Shown here piece after piece: positions 22,001 to 31,019 of a stretch of DNA of 36,327 bases. The stretch covers positions 1 through 36,327 of the forward strand of contig JAJRZW010000047.1 of the NCBI GenBank assembly GCA_024275015.1. Direction: 5' to 3'. Position 1 is the first letter of the stretch, and the number at the start of each line of letters is the position of its first letter. A model generated the notes under the pieces. That model did no database searches. It saw only the letters and a program-made list of their open reading frames with translations, and was not told the DNA's origin. Source of the DNA: Deltaproteobacteria bacterium (GTDB lineage Bacteria > Desulfobacterota > Desulfobulbia > Desulfobulbales > JAJRZW01). A program made the position numbers and the translations under genes.

Positions 22001-23341
22001 ATGACGCAACTGTCCTGTTTCAAGGCCTATGATATCCGCGGCCGGGTTCCCGATGAACTCAATTCCGCCCTGGCGGCGAAGATCGGCCGGGCCGCGGCGG
22101 AAATACTTGGGTTGAAAAAAACGGTGATCGGCCGCGATGTCCGCCTTTCCGGGGCGGAAATCAGTGCCGCGGTTGCCGCGGGCCTTGCCGCGGGCGGCAG
22201 CCGGATCCTTGATCTCGGCCTCTGCGGCACCGAGGAAATATACTTTGCCGCCGCCGATCTCGAGGTGGACGGGGCGATAATGATCACCGCCAGCCATAAC
22301 CCCGCCGACTATAACGGGATGAAGATCGTTCTTGCCGGAGCGGTGCCGGTGGGCCGCGACAACGGCCTCGGCGATATCGAGGCCATGGCCGCGACCGCCG
22401 GGGAGGTTAGTGAAAGCTGTGAGCCGAAAAAAATAAAAATAAGAGAAAAATACCTCAACCATATCCTCTCCTTTGTCGACATCACCCGGCTGCCGAAACT
22501 TAAAATCGTGGTCAACCCCGGCAACGGCGGGGCCGGAGCGGTGATTGAGGCCCTTGAAAAACAGCTGCCGTTTGAGTTTATCCGGGTCAACTTCGAGCCG
22601 GACGGTAACTTTCCCAACGGGGTGCCGAACCCGCTGTTGCCGGAAAACCGCGCCGCCACCAGCCGGGCGGTGCGTGAAAACGGCGCTGATCTGGGGGTGG
22701 CCTGGGACGGCGATTTCGACCGCTGTTTCCTTTTTGACGAAAAAGGTGATTTTATTGAAGGCTATTACATCGTCGGCCTGCTGGCGGCGGCGATCCTTGA
22801 AAAAAATCCCGGGGGGAAAATTATCCACGACCCCCGCCTGGTATGGAACACCCGTGAAATCGTGAAAAAGGCCGGCGGCGTCCCGGTGATGAGCCGCACC
22901 GGCCATGTGTTCATCAAAGAGTTAATGCGCCACGAAAACGCCATCTACGGCGGCGAAATGAGCGCTCACCACTATTTCCGCGATTTTTTCTACTGCGACT
23001 CAGGAATGATCCCCTGGCTGCTGGTCACTGAGCTCATGGGTCGGGAAGAAAAAAGAATCTCGGAAATGGTTAACGCCATGCAGGAAAGATACCCGGTGAG
23101 CGGCGAGATCAACCGCCGGGTGAAAAATCCGGACCTGGTCATATCAAAGGTTGAGGCCCACTTCGCCGAGGTTCCGGCAAAGCGGAGCTATATCGACGGG
23201 ATCAGCATAGAGACTGAAAACCATCGCTTAAACCTGCGTAAATCCAACACCGAACCCCTTATCCGCCTGAATATCGAGACCCGCGGCGACCGGGAACTTC
23301 TTAAAAGCCTCACCCGTGAACTCCTTGATATAGTGGGATAA
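22001..23341 (+). CDS. phosphomannomutase/phosphoglucomutase (alpha-D-phosphohexomutase)
   Basis: The protein has 446 residues with all four domains of the superfamily: SCFKAYDIRGRVPDEL at the N-terminus, the phosphoserine loop MITASHNPADYNGMK, the metal loop AWDGDFDRCF (D-x-D-x-D), the sugar-specificity loop GGEMSAHHYFRD and the phosphate-binding loop RKSNTEPLIRLNIET. GEMSAHH is typical of the dual-specificity PMM/PGM (AlgC-like) type. The enzyme converts hexose 6-phosphate to hexose 1-phosphate for GDP-mannose or UDP-glucose, and so for LPS or exopolysaccharide. It has a weak ribosome site, stands as a single gene, and is followed by a 326-base gap. Confidence 0.95.
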   Translation: MTQLSCFKAYDIRGRVPDELNSALAAKIGRAAAEILGLKKTVIGRDVRLSGAEISAAVAAGLAAGGSRILDLGLCGTEEIYFAAADLEVDGAIMITASHNPADYNGMKIVLAGAVPVGRDNGLGDIEAMAATAGEVSESCEPKKIKIREKYLNHILSFVDITRLPKLKIVVNPGNGGAGAVIEALEKQLPFEFIRVNFEPDGNFPNGVPNPLLPENRAATSRAVRENGADLGVAWDGDFDRCFLFDEKGDFIEGYYIVGLLAAAILEKNPGGKIIHDPRLVWNTREIVKKAGGVPVMSRTGHVFIKELMRHENAIYGGEMSAHHYFRDFFYCDSGMIPWLLVTELMGREEKRISEMVNAMQERYPVSGEINRRVKNPDLVISKVEAHFAEVPAKRSYIDGISIETENHRLNLRKSNTEPLIRLNIETRGDRELLKSLTRELLDIVG

Positions 23342-23504
23342 AACAGTCGATGACGATAAATCCGCAAGCGATCAATAAACGGCGATTTTTGGAAAAAGCG
23401 CCGAAGACGTCTGCGCGGGTAATTGTTACGAGACTGTCATCAATAACCTAAAGATACAAAAAAATCACACTTGGTAATGGTTTCAGGGACACCGCCAGAT
23501 TTGC

Positions 23505-23535
23505 CTTTAACCCTTTTTATTCCAAAGGGTTAAAG
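23505..23535. promoter_or_regulatory. 12-bp perfect inverted repeat in the 326-base gap before icd
   Basis: CTTTAACCCTTT (23505-23516) and AAAGGGTTAAAG (23524-23535) are separated by seven bases. No T-run follows, so it is more likely an operator or RNA stem than a terminator. It lies 133 bases upstream of icd. The rest of the gap (23342-23667) has no gene; it contains a stretch at 23345-23450 with a diverged intergenic-repeat look, but I found no second copy. Confidence 0.4.
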
Positions 23536-23667
23536 CTTGTGCAGGGTGGTGTTCATGGAGCACTTAGAAAATCCAAGGTCGCAGCATTACCTTGACGCTC
23601 AGGGTTTTTTAGAATAAAAGACGGGGTTCATTATCCTTGTAAAAAAACATTCGGAGGCATCATCACA

Positions 23668-24882
23668 TTGGCTGAAAAGATCACCGTCAACCCTGACAAT
23701 TCATTAAATATCCCCGAAAATCCGATTATCCCGTTCATCGAAGGCGACGGAATCGGCCCTGATATCTGGGCCGCGGCCAAAGTGGTTCTCGACGCGGCCG
23801 TGGAAAAATCATATAACGACGCGAAAAAAATCGAATGGCTTGAAATCTATGCCGGTGACAAGGCCCACCAGAAGACCGGCGAGTGGATGCCCGCCGACAC
23901 CTTTGCCAAGATCCGGGAATATGTGGTGGCGATCAAGGGTCCGCTGACCACCCCGGTAGGCGAGGGCATCCGCAGCCTCAACGTCACCCTGCGCCAGGAA
24001 CTTGACCTCTACGCCTGTGTGCGCCCGGTACGTTATTATGACGGGGTCGTCAGCCCGGTAAAAAACCCGGAAAAGGTCGACATGGTCATATTCCGCGAGA
24101 ACACCGAGGACGTATATTCCGGAATCGAATGGCGGCAGGGATCGGATGAGGTGAAAAAGGTCATAGACTTCCTCAATAATTCCATGGGCTGTAATGTCCG
24201 CGCCGATTCCGGCATCGGCATCAAGCCGATCAGCATCTTCGGCAGCAAGCGCCTGGTGCGTAAGGCGATCCAGTACGCCATTGACAATAAACGCGGTTCG
24301 GTGACCATGGTCCACAAGGGCAATATCATGAAGTTCACCGAAGGCGCCTTCCGTAATTGGGGTTATGAACTGGCGGCCGATGAGTTCGGCGACCGGGTGA
24401 TAAGCGAGGCCGAGGTGTGGGACAAGCACGACGGCAAGGTCCCGGCCGGGATGATCGTGATCAAAGACCGGATTGCCGACGCCATGTTCCAGCAGATAAT
24501 CCTTCGGCCCGACGAGTATTCGGTTCTCGCCCTGACCAACTTGAACGGCGACTATATCTCTGACGCCCTCGCGGCCCAGGTCGGCGGCCTTGGCCTGGCG
24601 CCGGGGGCCAATATCGGTGACGGAATCGCCCTGTTCGAGGCCACCCACGGCACTGCCCCCAAATATACCGGCCTCGACAAAGTCAATCCCGGTTCCATCA
24701 TCCTTTCCGGAGTGATGATGTTGGAATACCTGGGATGGAAATCAGCTGCCGACCTGATCCAGAAGGCAATATCAACCACCATCACTAAAAAAACAGTGAC
24801 ATACGATCTCGCCCGACAGATGAGCGGGGCGACGGAATTAAAATGTTCTGAGTTCGCGCAAGCGATAATCGATAATATGTGA
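23668..24882 (+). CDS. icd: NADP-dependent isocitrate dehydrogenase
   Basis: The protein has 404 residues of the E. coli Icd type. The substrate segment is [20 protein letters not shown] (Ser equivalent to E. coli Ser113), with [51 protein letters not shown] and [17 protein letters not shown]. The cofactor loop HGTAPKYTG holds the Lys-Tyr pair that marks NADP specificity. It catalyses oxidative decarboxylation of isocitrate to 2-oxoglutarate. The start is TTG at 23668, 11 bases after GGAGG; no ATG or GTG fits the family N-terminus better. A textbook terminator begins at the stop codon, so the gene is transcribed alone. Confidence 0.96.
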   Translation: MAEKITVNPDNSLNIPENPIIPFIEGDGIGPDIWAAAKVVLDAAVEKSYNDAKKIEWLEIYAGDKAHQKTGEWMPADTFAKIREYVVAIKGPLTTPVGEGIRSLNVTLRQELDLYACVRPVRYYDGVVSPVKNPEKVDMVIFRENTEDVYSGIEWRQGSDEVKKVIDFLNNSMGCNVRADSGIGIKPISIFGSKRLVRKAIQYAIDNKRGSVTMVHKGNIMKFTEGAFRNWGYELAADEFGDRVISEAEVWDKHDGKVPAGMIVIKDRIADAMFQQIILRPDEYSVLALTNLNGDYISDALAAQVGGLGLAPGANIGDGIALFEATHGTAPKYTGLDKVNPGSIILSGVMMLEYLGWKSAADLIQKAISTTITKKTVTYDLARQMSGATELKCSEFAQAIIDNM

Positions 24883-24914
24883 AAGAAAAAGGCGCTTGAG
24901 GCGCCTTTTTCTTT
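24882..24914 (+). terminator. intrinsic terminator of icd
   Basis: AAAGAAAAAGGCGC (24882-24895) and GCGCCTTTTTCTTT (24901-24914) form a perfect 14-bp stem with a TTGAG loop. The left arm begins directly at the icd stop codon. The T-rich right arm also ends just before the ribosome site of rhlB. Confidence 0.9.
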
Positions 24915-24928
24915 TGAGGACCTCTAAT

Positions 24929-26413
24929 TTGGTAGGAAAATTTTTTGCCCTTATCCGTTCCCGTTTAAAACCTGACCGGGTGAAAAAAAAGCAAAGACCG
25001 CTCCCGGTTAATCCCGAACCTGATACCGGTGCGGAAAAGCCCCCTGTCGCCCGCAAAAGACCGCGGCGGCGCAAAAAAAGTAAGGCCCCGGCCGTCGCCC
25101 CATGGAATATCGCAGACTTCAAGGTACCTGAGAAAGAGGGAAAAATCCGATTTCATGACCTTGGTCTCCCCCTTGATTTGATGCACGCCATCAGTGATCT
25201 TGGTTTCCCGTATTGCACCCCGATCCAGGCCGAATCCCTGCCCCATACCCTTAACGGCAAGGATCTGGTCGGCCGTGCCCAGACCGGCACCGGTAAGACC
25301 GCCGCCTTTCTCATCACCTTTCTCCATCGTTTAAGTAAAGAAAAAAATTTCCGTAACCGCGAAGGTGACAGCCCCTGCGGCCTTATCATCGCCCCGACCC
25401 GGGAATTGGTGATCCAGTTAGGCAAGGACGCCGAAAATTTAGCGAAATACAGTAAATGCAGGGTGGTTACCCTGTTCGGCGGCACCGACTTCCATAAACA
25501 GGAGAAAAAACTCGCCCGCGGCGCCGACATCATCGTCGCCACCCCAGGCCGTCTCCTTGACTTCATCCACCGCCGACTGTTGAATCTAGGCCGGGTAAAG
25601 GTAATGGTGATCGACGAGGCCGACCGTATGCTCGACATGGGTTTCATCCCCGATGTCCGGCGCATCGTCGGCAATACTCCGGCCAAGGACAAACGCCAGA
25701 CCCTGTTCTTCAGCGCCACCATCACCCCCGAGGTAACCCGGCTGGCATCACAATGGACCCGGGAAGCGGTAGAGATAGAGATTGAACCGGACCATGTCGC
25801 GGTTGATACCGTTGAGCAGATCACCTACCTGACCACTGCCGACAATAAATTCAAGCTCCTCTACAACCTGATCGTCAGCCGTGATCTTGAAAAAGTAATG
25901 GTATTCACCATCCGCAAGGATGAAACCCGGCGCCTGGGCGAGAGATTGGTGCGTTACGGAATCAACGCCGCGACAATATCCGGCGACGTGCCGCAGAATA
26001 AACGACAGAAACGCCTTGAAGACTTCCGCGCCGGCAGGATCAGGGTGTTGGTGGCCACTGATGTCGCCGGTCGCGGTATCCATATCGACGGTGTCACCCA
26101 TGTGGTCAACTACGTCCTCCCCTATGAACCTGAAGACTACGTCCACCGCATCGGCCGCACCGGCCGCGCCGGAGAATCCGGCACCTCGGTAAGTTTTGCC
26201 TGCGAGGAGGGATCATTCTATATCCCCGATATTGAAGAGTATATCAGTGAACCGCTGAAATGTATCGAGCCGCCGGCCGAACTACTGACCGATCTCCCCA
26301 GACAGAAAAACCCGCAATACAGGGAACAAAGACCACCGGCCAAAAAGGGCGGCAACCGCTCCCACGGTGGTCGCCGCCCCGGTGGTCCCCCAAGGGGGGG
26401 AAGAAGACGCTGA
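24929..26413 (+). CDS. rhlB: DEAD-box ATP-dependent RNA helicase, RhlB-like
   Basis: The start is chosen at TTG 24929, with GAGGA eight bases before it; an upstream TTG lies inside the icd terminator. The 494-residue protein has a basic N-terminal extension ([11 protein letters not shown]), the Q-motif region [20 protein letters not shown], motif I AQTGTGKT, Ia PTRELV, Ib [49 protein letters not shown]. The tail is Arg/Gly-rich ([15 protein letters not shown]). [10 protein letters not shown] and [20 protein letters not shown] are typical of RhlB from gamma- and deltaproteobacteria, a helicase that helps RNA decay. It is probably co-transcribed with comF (10-base gap). Confidence 0.92.
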   Translation: MVGKFFALIRSRLKPDRVKKKQRPLPVNPEPDTGAEKPPVARKRPRRRKKSKAPAVAPWNIADFKVPEKEGKIRFHDLGLPLDLMHAISDLGFPYCTPIQAESLPHTLNGKDLVGRAQTGTGKTAAFLITFLHRLSKEKNFRNREGDSPCGLIIAPTRELVIQLGKDAENLAKYSKCRVVTLFGGTDFHKQEKKLARGADIIVATPGRLLDFIHRRLLNLGRVKVMVIDEADRMLDMGFIPDVRRIVGNTPAKDKRQTLFFSATITPEVTRLASQWTREAVEIEIEPDHVAVDTVEQITYLTTADNKFKLLYNLIVSRDLEKVMVFTIRKDETRRLGERLVRYGINAATISGDVPQNKRQKRLEDFRAGRIRVLVATDVAGRGIHIDGVTHVVNYVLPYEPEDYVHRIGRTGRAGESGTSVSFACEEGSFYIPDIEEYISEPLKCIEPPAELLTDLPRQKNPQYREQRPPAKKGGNRSHGGRRPGGPPRGGRRR

Positions 26414-26423
26414 GGAAACCGGC

Positions 26424-27155
26424 ATGATCTGGGGCCTGGATGATCTTCTTGTCTCGATTTCGCGCCTGTTTGCCCCGGGGACCTGTTTCTTCTGCCGGGC
26501 CCCGGTCGCTACGGATCAAAACTGGTGTGATGATTGCGACCGCGATATCAAAAGGATAAAATCCCCTTATTGTCCCCGCTGCGGTCTTCCCCTTCCCGGT
26601 GAACGGGAAAATCATCTCTGCCGGGAATGCCTGGTGGATAAACCCATATTCAACCTCGGTCGATCCCTCCTGGTCTATGAAAAAAAATCCCGCGACTTGG
26701 TCCAGGCGGTAAAATACCGCCACCAGGGTGTTATTCTGCGACAGCTGCTCAACAAATATCCCTGCGATCCTGTTTCAGACCTGGGGGAAGCAGACCTTAT
26801 CATCCCGGTACCCCTGCACTCCTCAAGACTCAGACAACGCGGCTATAATCAATCCCTGATCATCAGCCGCATCGTCTTTAATTCCCGAAAAACGCGTATA
26901 GATCCCTACACCCTGGTGCGCAAACGCAGGACCATGTCCCAGACCGGAATGAACGGTATCGAAAGAAGACGAAACCTGAAAGGCGCCTTTATGGTAAAAA
27001 AAACGGAAAAGATAGCGGGAAAGAAAATAATCCTCGTCGACGATGTCTTCACCACCGGAACCACAGTTAACGAATGCGCCCGCGCCCTGTATAAAGGAGG
27101 CGCCGCCATGGTTAACGTCTTTACCCTGGCCCGGGTTTATAAACGCACTCCCTGA
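26424..27155 (+). CDS. comF: ComF family phosphoribosyltransferase-like protein
   Basis: The protein has 243 residues from ATG 26424, with GAGGA seven bases upstream overlapping the rhlB stop. The N-terminus has the double zinc-ribbon of ComF (CFFCRAPV, WCDDC, CPRCGLPL, LCREC). This is followed by VYEKKSRDLVQAVKYRHQG, LIIPVPLHSSRLRQRGYNQS, and the PRPP motif VDDVFTTGTT. ComF is needed for DNA uptake in Bacillus and Haemophilus, and a related enzyme role in nucleotide salvage is possible. No other competence genes are nearby, so the cellular role cannot be decided here. A 138-base gap with hairpins follows. Confidence 0.93.
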   Translation: MIWGLDDLLVSISRLFAPGTCFFCRAPVATDQNWCDDCDRDIKRIKSPYCPRCGLPLPGERENHLCRECLVDKPIFNLGRSLLVYEKKSRDLVQAVKYRHQGVILRQLLNKYPCDPVSDLGEADLIIPVPLHSSRLRQRGYNQSLIISRIVFNSRKTRIDPYTLVRKRRTMSQTGMNGIERRRNLKGAFMVKKTEKIAGKKIILVDDVFTTGTTVNECARALYKGGAAMVNVFTLARVYKRTP

Positions 27156-27293
27156 AACCCTTACATACCGTGACATTACAGCACGGTGGTGGGGTTTATT
27201 GAGCGCCATCTTGTAAACGCATACACTTATTCACCGTCAAAAAATAATGATGGACTCGTAACAAGTCTCCGCTCCGGCTGAAAACGACGATTT
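27156..27293. other. convergent intergenic gap with hairpins
   Basis: This gap lies between the converging comF and pit genes. CTGAAAA/TTTTCAG (27278-27284 and 27291-27297) overlaps the pit stop codon. A GGACTCG...GTCTCCG stretch resembles a segment at 28736-28770. There is no T-run on either strand and no gene. Confidence 0.35.
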
Positions 27294-28607
27294 TCAGGCG
27301 GAAACCATGTTGATCAGGCGGGTAAGATAGTCGTAGACAAACAGTCGCCCGAGAACATAAAAAACCATCGAAACGATGGCGGCGGCGGGAACGGTGAGAA
27401 TCCAGGAATTGAATATCTTCTTGGTGATGGCGCTGTTGATACCGGTAAGACCACGGGCCATGCCGATACCAATGATCGCTCCGACCAGGGTATGGGTAGT
27501 GGAAACCGGCAGCTTGAGCCGGCTGCATACCAGAACGGTGGCAGTGGCGGCGATATCGGCCGCCACCCCGCGGGACGGGGTGATCTCGGTGATATCGCTA
27601 CCCACGGTCCGCATCACCCGATAACCATAGGTGGCAAGACCTGTTACGATCCCGACCCCGCCTAAAACCATGATCCACATCGGCACCCCGACCCGCATCT
27701 CCACCGTACCGGTTCTGACCACGTTTACCACCGCTGCCAGAGGACCGACGGCATTGGCGACATCATTGGCGCCATGGGCGAAGGCCACTGAACAGGAGGT
27801 GACAATCACCAGCGGGATAAAAACCTTTTCCACCTCATCAAGCTGCTCACCGATGGCAAGCTTTTCCTTACCGGCAAGAGTATGGTTAAGCCACCACTTT
27901 GATCCCAAGGCAAAGACCAGACTTAAACCCATGGCAATGGCGAGGCTGACATTATCGGTAAGCCAGGGAAGATTGCCTATTACATTTTTGAACCCCTTGT
28001 AAATTGTGGCCAGGCTAACCACCGAGGCGGCGAGAAAGACTATATATGGAACAAATATCTTCGCCGACCGCACCGGACGGTCACGGCCGAGGATAAAACG
28101 GCTGATAAACATAAAAAGAATAAAGGCTATCACACCCCCGGCCAGGGGTGAAATAAACCAGCTGGCGACGATCTGGGCCATCTTGCTCCAGTTTACCGCG
28201 TCCCATCCGGCGGCGATGATTCCGAACCCGGCCACCGCCCCGACGATTGAATGGGTGGTGGAAACCGGCATACCTAAATAGGAGGAGATATTAAGCCAGA
28301 TGGCGGCGGCCAGCAGGGCCGAAGTCATGCCGATGACCATGATTACCGCCGCGTCAGTAGGATTCTGGGCAATAGACAGGAGGTGGTTGGGGTCGACAAT
28401 CCCCTTACGCACCGTATCGGTAACATGGGAACCAACCAGCACCGCCCCGGCGAACTCGCAGATTCCGGCAAGAATAACGGCGTTACGAATGGAGAGGGCA
28501 TTGGAACCCACCGCATCGGCCATGGAGTTGGCAACATCGTTGGCACCGATATTCCAGGCCATGTACAAACCAAGTACCGCCGCGATGATCAATACGGTCA
28601 AGAGCAT
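27294..28607 (-). CDS. pit: inorganic phosphate transporter, Pit family
   Basis: The protein has 437 residues with about ten membrane helices. It carries both copies of the Pit signature: GANDVANSMADAVG (N-terminal repeat) and AHGANDVANAVGPLA (C-terminal repeat). The second half repeats PVSTTHSIVGAVAG as PVSTTHTLVGAIIG, the internal duplication typical of the family. It imports phosphate, probably as a metal-phosphate complex, with protons or sodium. The ATG is behind GGAGAAA. The DUF47 regulator gene lies 174 bases upstream on the same strand, a widely conserved pair. Confidence 0.95.
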   Translation of the reverse strand: MLLTVLIIAAVLGLYMAWNIGANDVANSMADAVGSNALSIRNAVILAGICEFAGAVLVGSHVTDTVRKGIVDPNHLLSIAQNPTDAAVIMVIGMTSALLAAAIWLNISSYLGMPVSTTHSIVGAVAGFGIIAAGWDAVNWSKMAQIVASWFISPLAGGVIAFILFMFISRFILGRDRPVRSAKIFVPYIVFLAASVVSLATIYKGFKNVIGNLPWLTDNVSLAIAMGLSLVFALGSKWWLNHTLAGKEKLAIGEQLDEVEKVFIPLVIVTSCSVAFAHGANDVANAVGPLAAVVNVVRTGTVEMRVGVPMWIMVLGGVGIVTGLATYGYRVMRTVGSDITEITPSRGVAADIAATATVLVCSRLKLPVSTTHTLVGAIIGIGMARGLTGINSAITKKIFNSWILTVPAAAIVSMVFYVLGRLFVYDYLTRLINMVSA

Positions 28608-28781
28608 AATTTTCTCCGGGTGTTATTTGAAAGGTACCTTGAAAAATGATGCTTTTCGCCGATCCCAAGGAACGAGCAAAATTAAAAAGCGCAGTATATT
28701 AATAATATGTGAGCATTTTTTATTTTACTCATGACGCCGGACTCGGACGAAAAGACTAATTTTCAGGTACCCTGAAGTTTT

Positions 28782-29453
28782 TTAGGAAATCAACATATTG
28801 CGCAACTTGTCGCCGGCGTTTTCCGCTTCGTTGGCAATCGAACCAAGGGCGATAATCATCTTTTCATAAAAGATAATAGTGATGGGATCGAGTTCTCCCT
28901 CAAGTTTATAAATTTTGCGGCTTATCTTGCGGGCCATACGGTCGGCCTTCCACTCTTCCTCGCTAAGACCGGTAAGCAATTCCATCACCGTCCGGGCCTC
29001 GGCCCCGCCGAATGAGACCTCGGCCAGATTCTGCATCTCAACCGCGGCAGTCAAAAGGGTGCCGGTAACCTGAAAAATCTGGTCAACATAGGCGAATAAA
29101 TCGTCGATGAGGGTAGGGTGAATCGTGGTGTTACGGAGGGTAAGGATAATCGCGAAGTCTTCAACATAGTCGGCAATCTTGTCCTGACAGCGGAGAAAAT
29201 TCTCCAGTTCAGAGCGGTCAACCGGAAGAAAAAAACGCCGAGGCAGATTCGCGCGGATCTCGTGCTTCAACAGATCGGCCTCGTACTCTTTTTTCGATAC
29301 CCGGTCCTGGAGACGATGAATTTCTTTAAAGTCTTCGTGGGCCAGAGCCTCCATTATCGGCTTTACCATCTCAACACATTCATGCACCTTCTTGGTGTGC
29401 TCGACCATGGGACCAAACGGTGACCTTCCGAACAGCTCATGAATCAGACTCAT
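28782..29453 (-). CDS. DUF47 (TIGR00153) PhoU-like Pit accessory protein
   Basis: ATG 29453 is chosen because GGAGG lies six bases before it; a longer frame exists but has no supporting site. The 223-residue protein is almost all helical (FGPMVEHTKKVHECVEMVKP, HRLQDRVSKKEYEADLLKHE, LENFLRCQDKIADYVEDFA, ELDPITIIFYEKMIIALGSI). This is the six-helix PhoU-like bundle of DUF47 proteins. Members regulate or assist Pit-type phosphate transport, and here the pit gene follows directly. The E/D-x3-D metal-binding patterns are present but not resolvable by eye. Confidence 0.88.
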   Translation of the reverse strand: MSLIHELFGRSPFGPMVEHTKKVHECVEMVKPIMEALAHEDFKEIHRLQDRVSKKEYEADLLKHEIRANLPRRFFLPVDRSELENFLRCQDKIADYVEDFAIILTLRNTTIHPTLIDDLFAYVDQIFQVTGTLLTAAVEMQNLAEVSFGGAEARTVMELLTGLSEEEWKADRMARKISRKIYKLEGELDPITIIFYEKMIIALGSIANEAENAGDKLRNMLIS

Positions 29454-29561
29454 ATCCGCCTCCTTGTGTAAAATAGTCCTGCACGCTATTTTAATGGCGT
29501 CGCAGAATAATTTAATCTGATTTAAAATCAACCTACATAAAAATGATAATTTCGCAAAACC

Positions 29562-29704
29562 CCAGTTTTTCAACCGGCTGGTCGCGGCTGATGTCCGCGC
29601 CGCCGATTTTGCCGGGTTGAACGGTGAAATCGAGAGGTTGGATTAAACTTGTTTTATCCAACCGGCGGTTGAAAAAACCAAGACGGCTTTTTCAACACTC
29701 TGTT
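29562..29704. repeat. dispersed hairpin repeat, copy D
   Basis: The block order is the same as in copy C: outer arm AACCGGCTGG, GC hairpin, imperfect palindrome GATTTTGCCGGG...GGTGAAATC, hairpin GGTTGGAT/ATCCAACC, outer arm AACCAAGACGGC...TTTTTCAAC. Bases 29577-29676 are identical to the reverse complement of 13268-13367 in copy B. It lies in the divergent region between the DUF47 gene and the small-protein/mtnA operon. Confidence 0.9.
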
Positions 29705-29748
29705 AAGTACGGAATGACAAAAACAGATTAACAGGAAAAGGAACTGTT

Positions 29749-29910
29749 TTGTTTTTCCTCCTGAAATTGATCATTACCGCGCTTGTGAGCGCGGCCGCCT
29801 TTATTTATTTTCGCAAGGACGAGGATGGCTGCCCCATGTGCCTGGCACTTAACGCCGCCATTGCCGCCGCCCTTTTAACTTTATATATCCTCAACCGTTA
29901 CCTGGGATAA
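29749..29910 (+). CDS. 53-residue membrane protein upstream of mtnA
   Basis: TTG start with AAAAGGA six bases before it; stop TAA at 29908-29910, two bases before the mtnA ATG. The product is two hydrophobic helices around a short charged turn: FFLLKLIITALVSAAAFIYF, RKDEDGCPMCLALNAA, then AALLTLYILNRYLG. The turn holds a C-x2-C pair (CPMC). It could be a two-helix inner-membrane protein or a small regulator. I recognise no family. The tight coupling to mtnA supports that it is translated. Confidence 0.6.
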   Translation: MFFLLKLIITALVSAAAFIYFRKDEDGCPMCLALNAAIAAALLTLYILNRYLG

Positions 29911-29912
29911 AA

Positions 29913-31019
29913 ATGCGTGTAAAAGGAAAACAATACCGCACCATCTGGCCCGATGCCGATGACCCTAGGATTATTCATATAATCGATCAGCGTTTGCTGC
30001 CGCATTGCTTTGAAATCGAAAAACTCACTAATATAAATAATTTCATCACCGCCATTGCCGATATGCACGTCCGCGGTGCCGGTCTTATCGGCGCCGCGGC
30101 CGGATTCGCGGTTTATTCCATTTTGCTTGACAGTAAAAAGGAATGGAAAAAAAACCTTGAATATCAATGCCGGAGACTTATAAAGGCCCGGCCCACCGCC
30201 ACCAATCTCGCCTGGGCGGTGAAGCGTCAGCTTGCCGGGTTATCTGAAATCACCGATCTTTATCAGGCCCGGGAAACATCCTTTAAAACCGCGATAGCTA
30301 TTGCCGATGAAGACGCGGAATGCTGCCGGATGATAGGCGAACACGGAAGCGCAATAATTGAAGAATTAAGCAGAAAAAAGGCCGGCGATACGGTAAACAT
30401 CCTCACTCATTGCAATGCCGGCTGGCTGGCCTTTGTCGATTACGGCTCCGCCACCGCTCCCATCTACGCCGCCGCTGCCAGAGGGATAAAAGTAAAGGTC
30501 TGGGTGGATGAAACCCGGCCATGGCTTCAGGGGTCGCGGCTTACCGCCTGGGAATTATCACAGGAGGGAATCGCCCACGAAATCGTTGCCGATAACACCG
30601 GCGGTCACCTGATGCAGCACCGGATGGTTGACATGGTCATAGTCGGCACCGACCGCACCACAAGACGTGGTGACGTCGCCAACAAGATCGGCACTTATCT
30701 CAAGGCCCTGGCGGCAAAAGACAACGAAATTCCATTCTACGTCGCCCTGCCATCATCGACATTTGACTGGGATATAAGCGACGGGATCAGATATATCCCC
30801 ATCGAGGAGATAAGCGCTGATGAGATCCTCTATATTAAGATAAACGACGCTGACGGCAGGACTATAAGGGAAAGAATAGCCCCTGAAAATTCAAAAGCGA
30901 AAAACTATGGTTTTGACGTCACCCCGGCCCGGCTGGTGAGCGGTCTTATAACTGAACGCGGCGTCTGCGGGGCGAACGAGACAGATATAATCAGGCTCTT
31001 TCCGGAAAAAAGAGTTTGA
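29913..31019 (+). CDS. mtnA: S-methyl-5-thioribose-1-phosphate isomerase (MtnA-like)
   Basis: The protein has 368 residues starting with MRVKGKQYRTIWPDAD, the family's usual N-terminus. The catalytic residues are present: Cys167 in LTHCNAGWLA and Asp247 in GTDRTTRRGDV, matching C160/D240 of the B. subtilis enzyme. Other signatures are RGAGLIGAAAG, VWVDETRPWLQGSRLTAWEL and PSSTFDWDIS. The predicted reaction is isomerisation of methylthioribose 1-phosphate to methylthioribulose 1-phosphate in methionine salvage. MtnA-like proteins can also act on 5-deoxyribose 1-phosphate. No other salvage genes are nearby. The last 29 bases overlap the convergent serine-hydrolase gene. Confidence 0.93.
   Translation: MRVKGKQYRTIWPDADDPRIIHIIDQRLLPHCFEIEKLTNINNFITAIADMHVRGAGLIGAAAGFAVYSILLDSKKEWKKNLEYQCRRLIKARPTATNLAWAVKRQLAGLSEITDLYQARETSFKTAIAIADEDAECCRMIGEHGSAIIEELSRKKAGDTVNILTHCNAGWLAFVDYGSATAPIYAAAARGIKVKVWVDETRPWLQGSRLTAWELSQEGIAHEIVADNTGGHLMQHRMVDMVIVGTDRTTRRGDVANKIGTYLKALAAKDNEIPFYVALPSSTFDWDISDGIRYIPIEEISADEILYIKINDADGRTIRERIAPENSKAKNYGFDVTPARLVSGLITERGVCGANETDIIRLFPEKRV

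Noticed and set aside
21998-22906. Long minus-strand frame opposite the phosphomutase gene
   Set aside because: Antisense shadow of a GC-rich gene; it has low-complexity sequence without family features, while the plus strand carries all phosphohexomutase motifs.
23809-24648. 279-codon minus-strand frame opposite icd
   Set aside because: Shadow frame; the plus strand is an intact isocitrate dehydrogenase with all motifs.
2018-29704. The dispersed repeats as a CRISPR array
   Set aside because: Copies are kilobases apart with gene-containing gaps, not regular 25-40 base repeats with uniform spacers; no cas genes are present.
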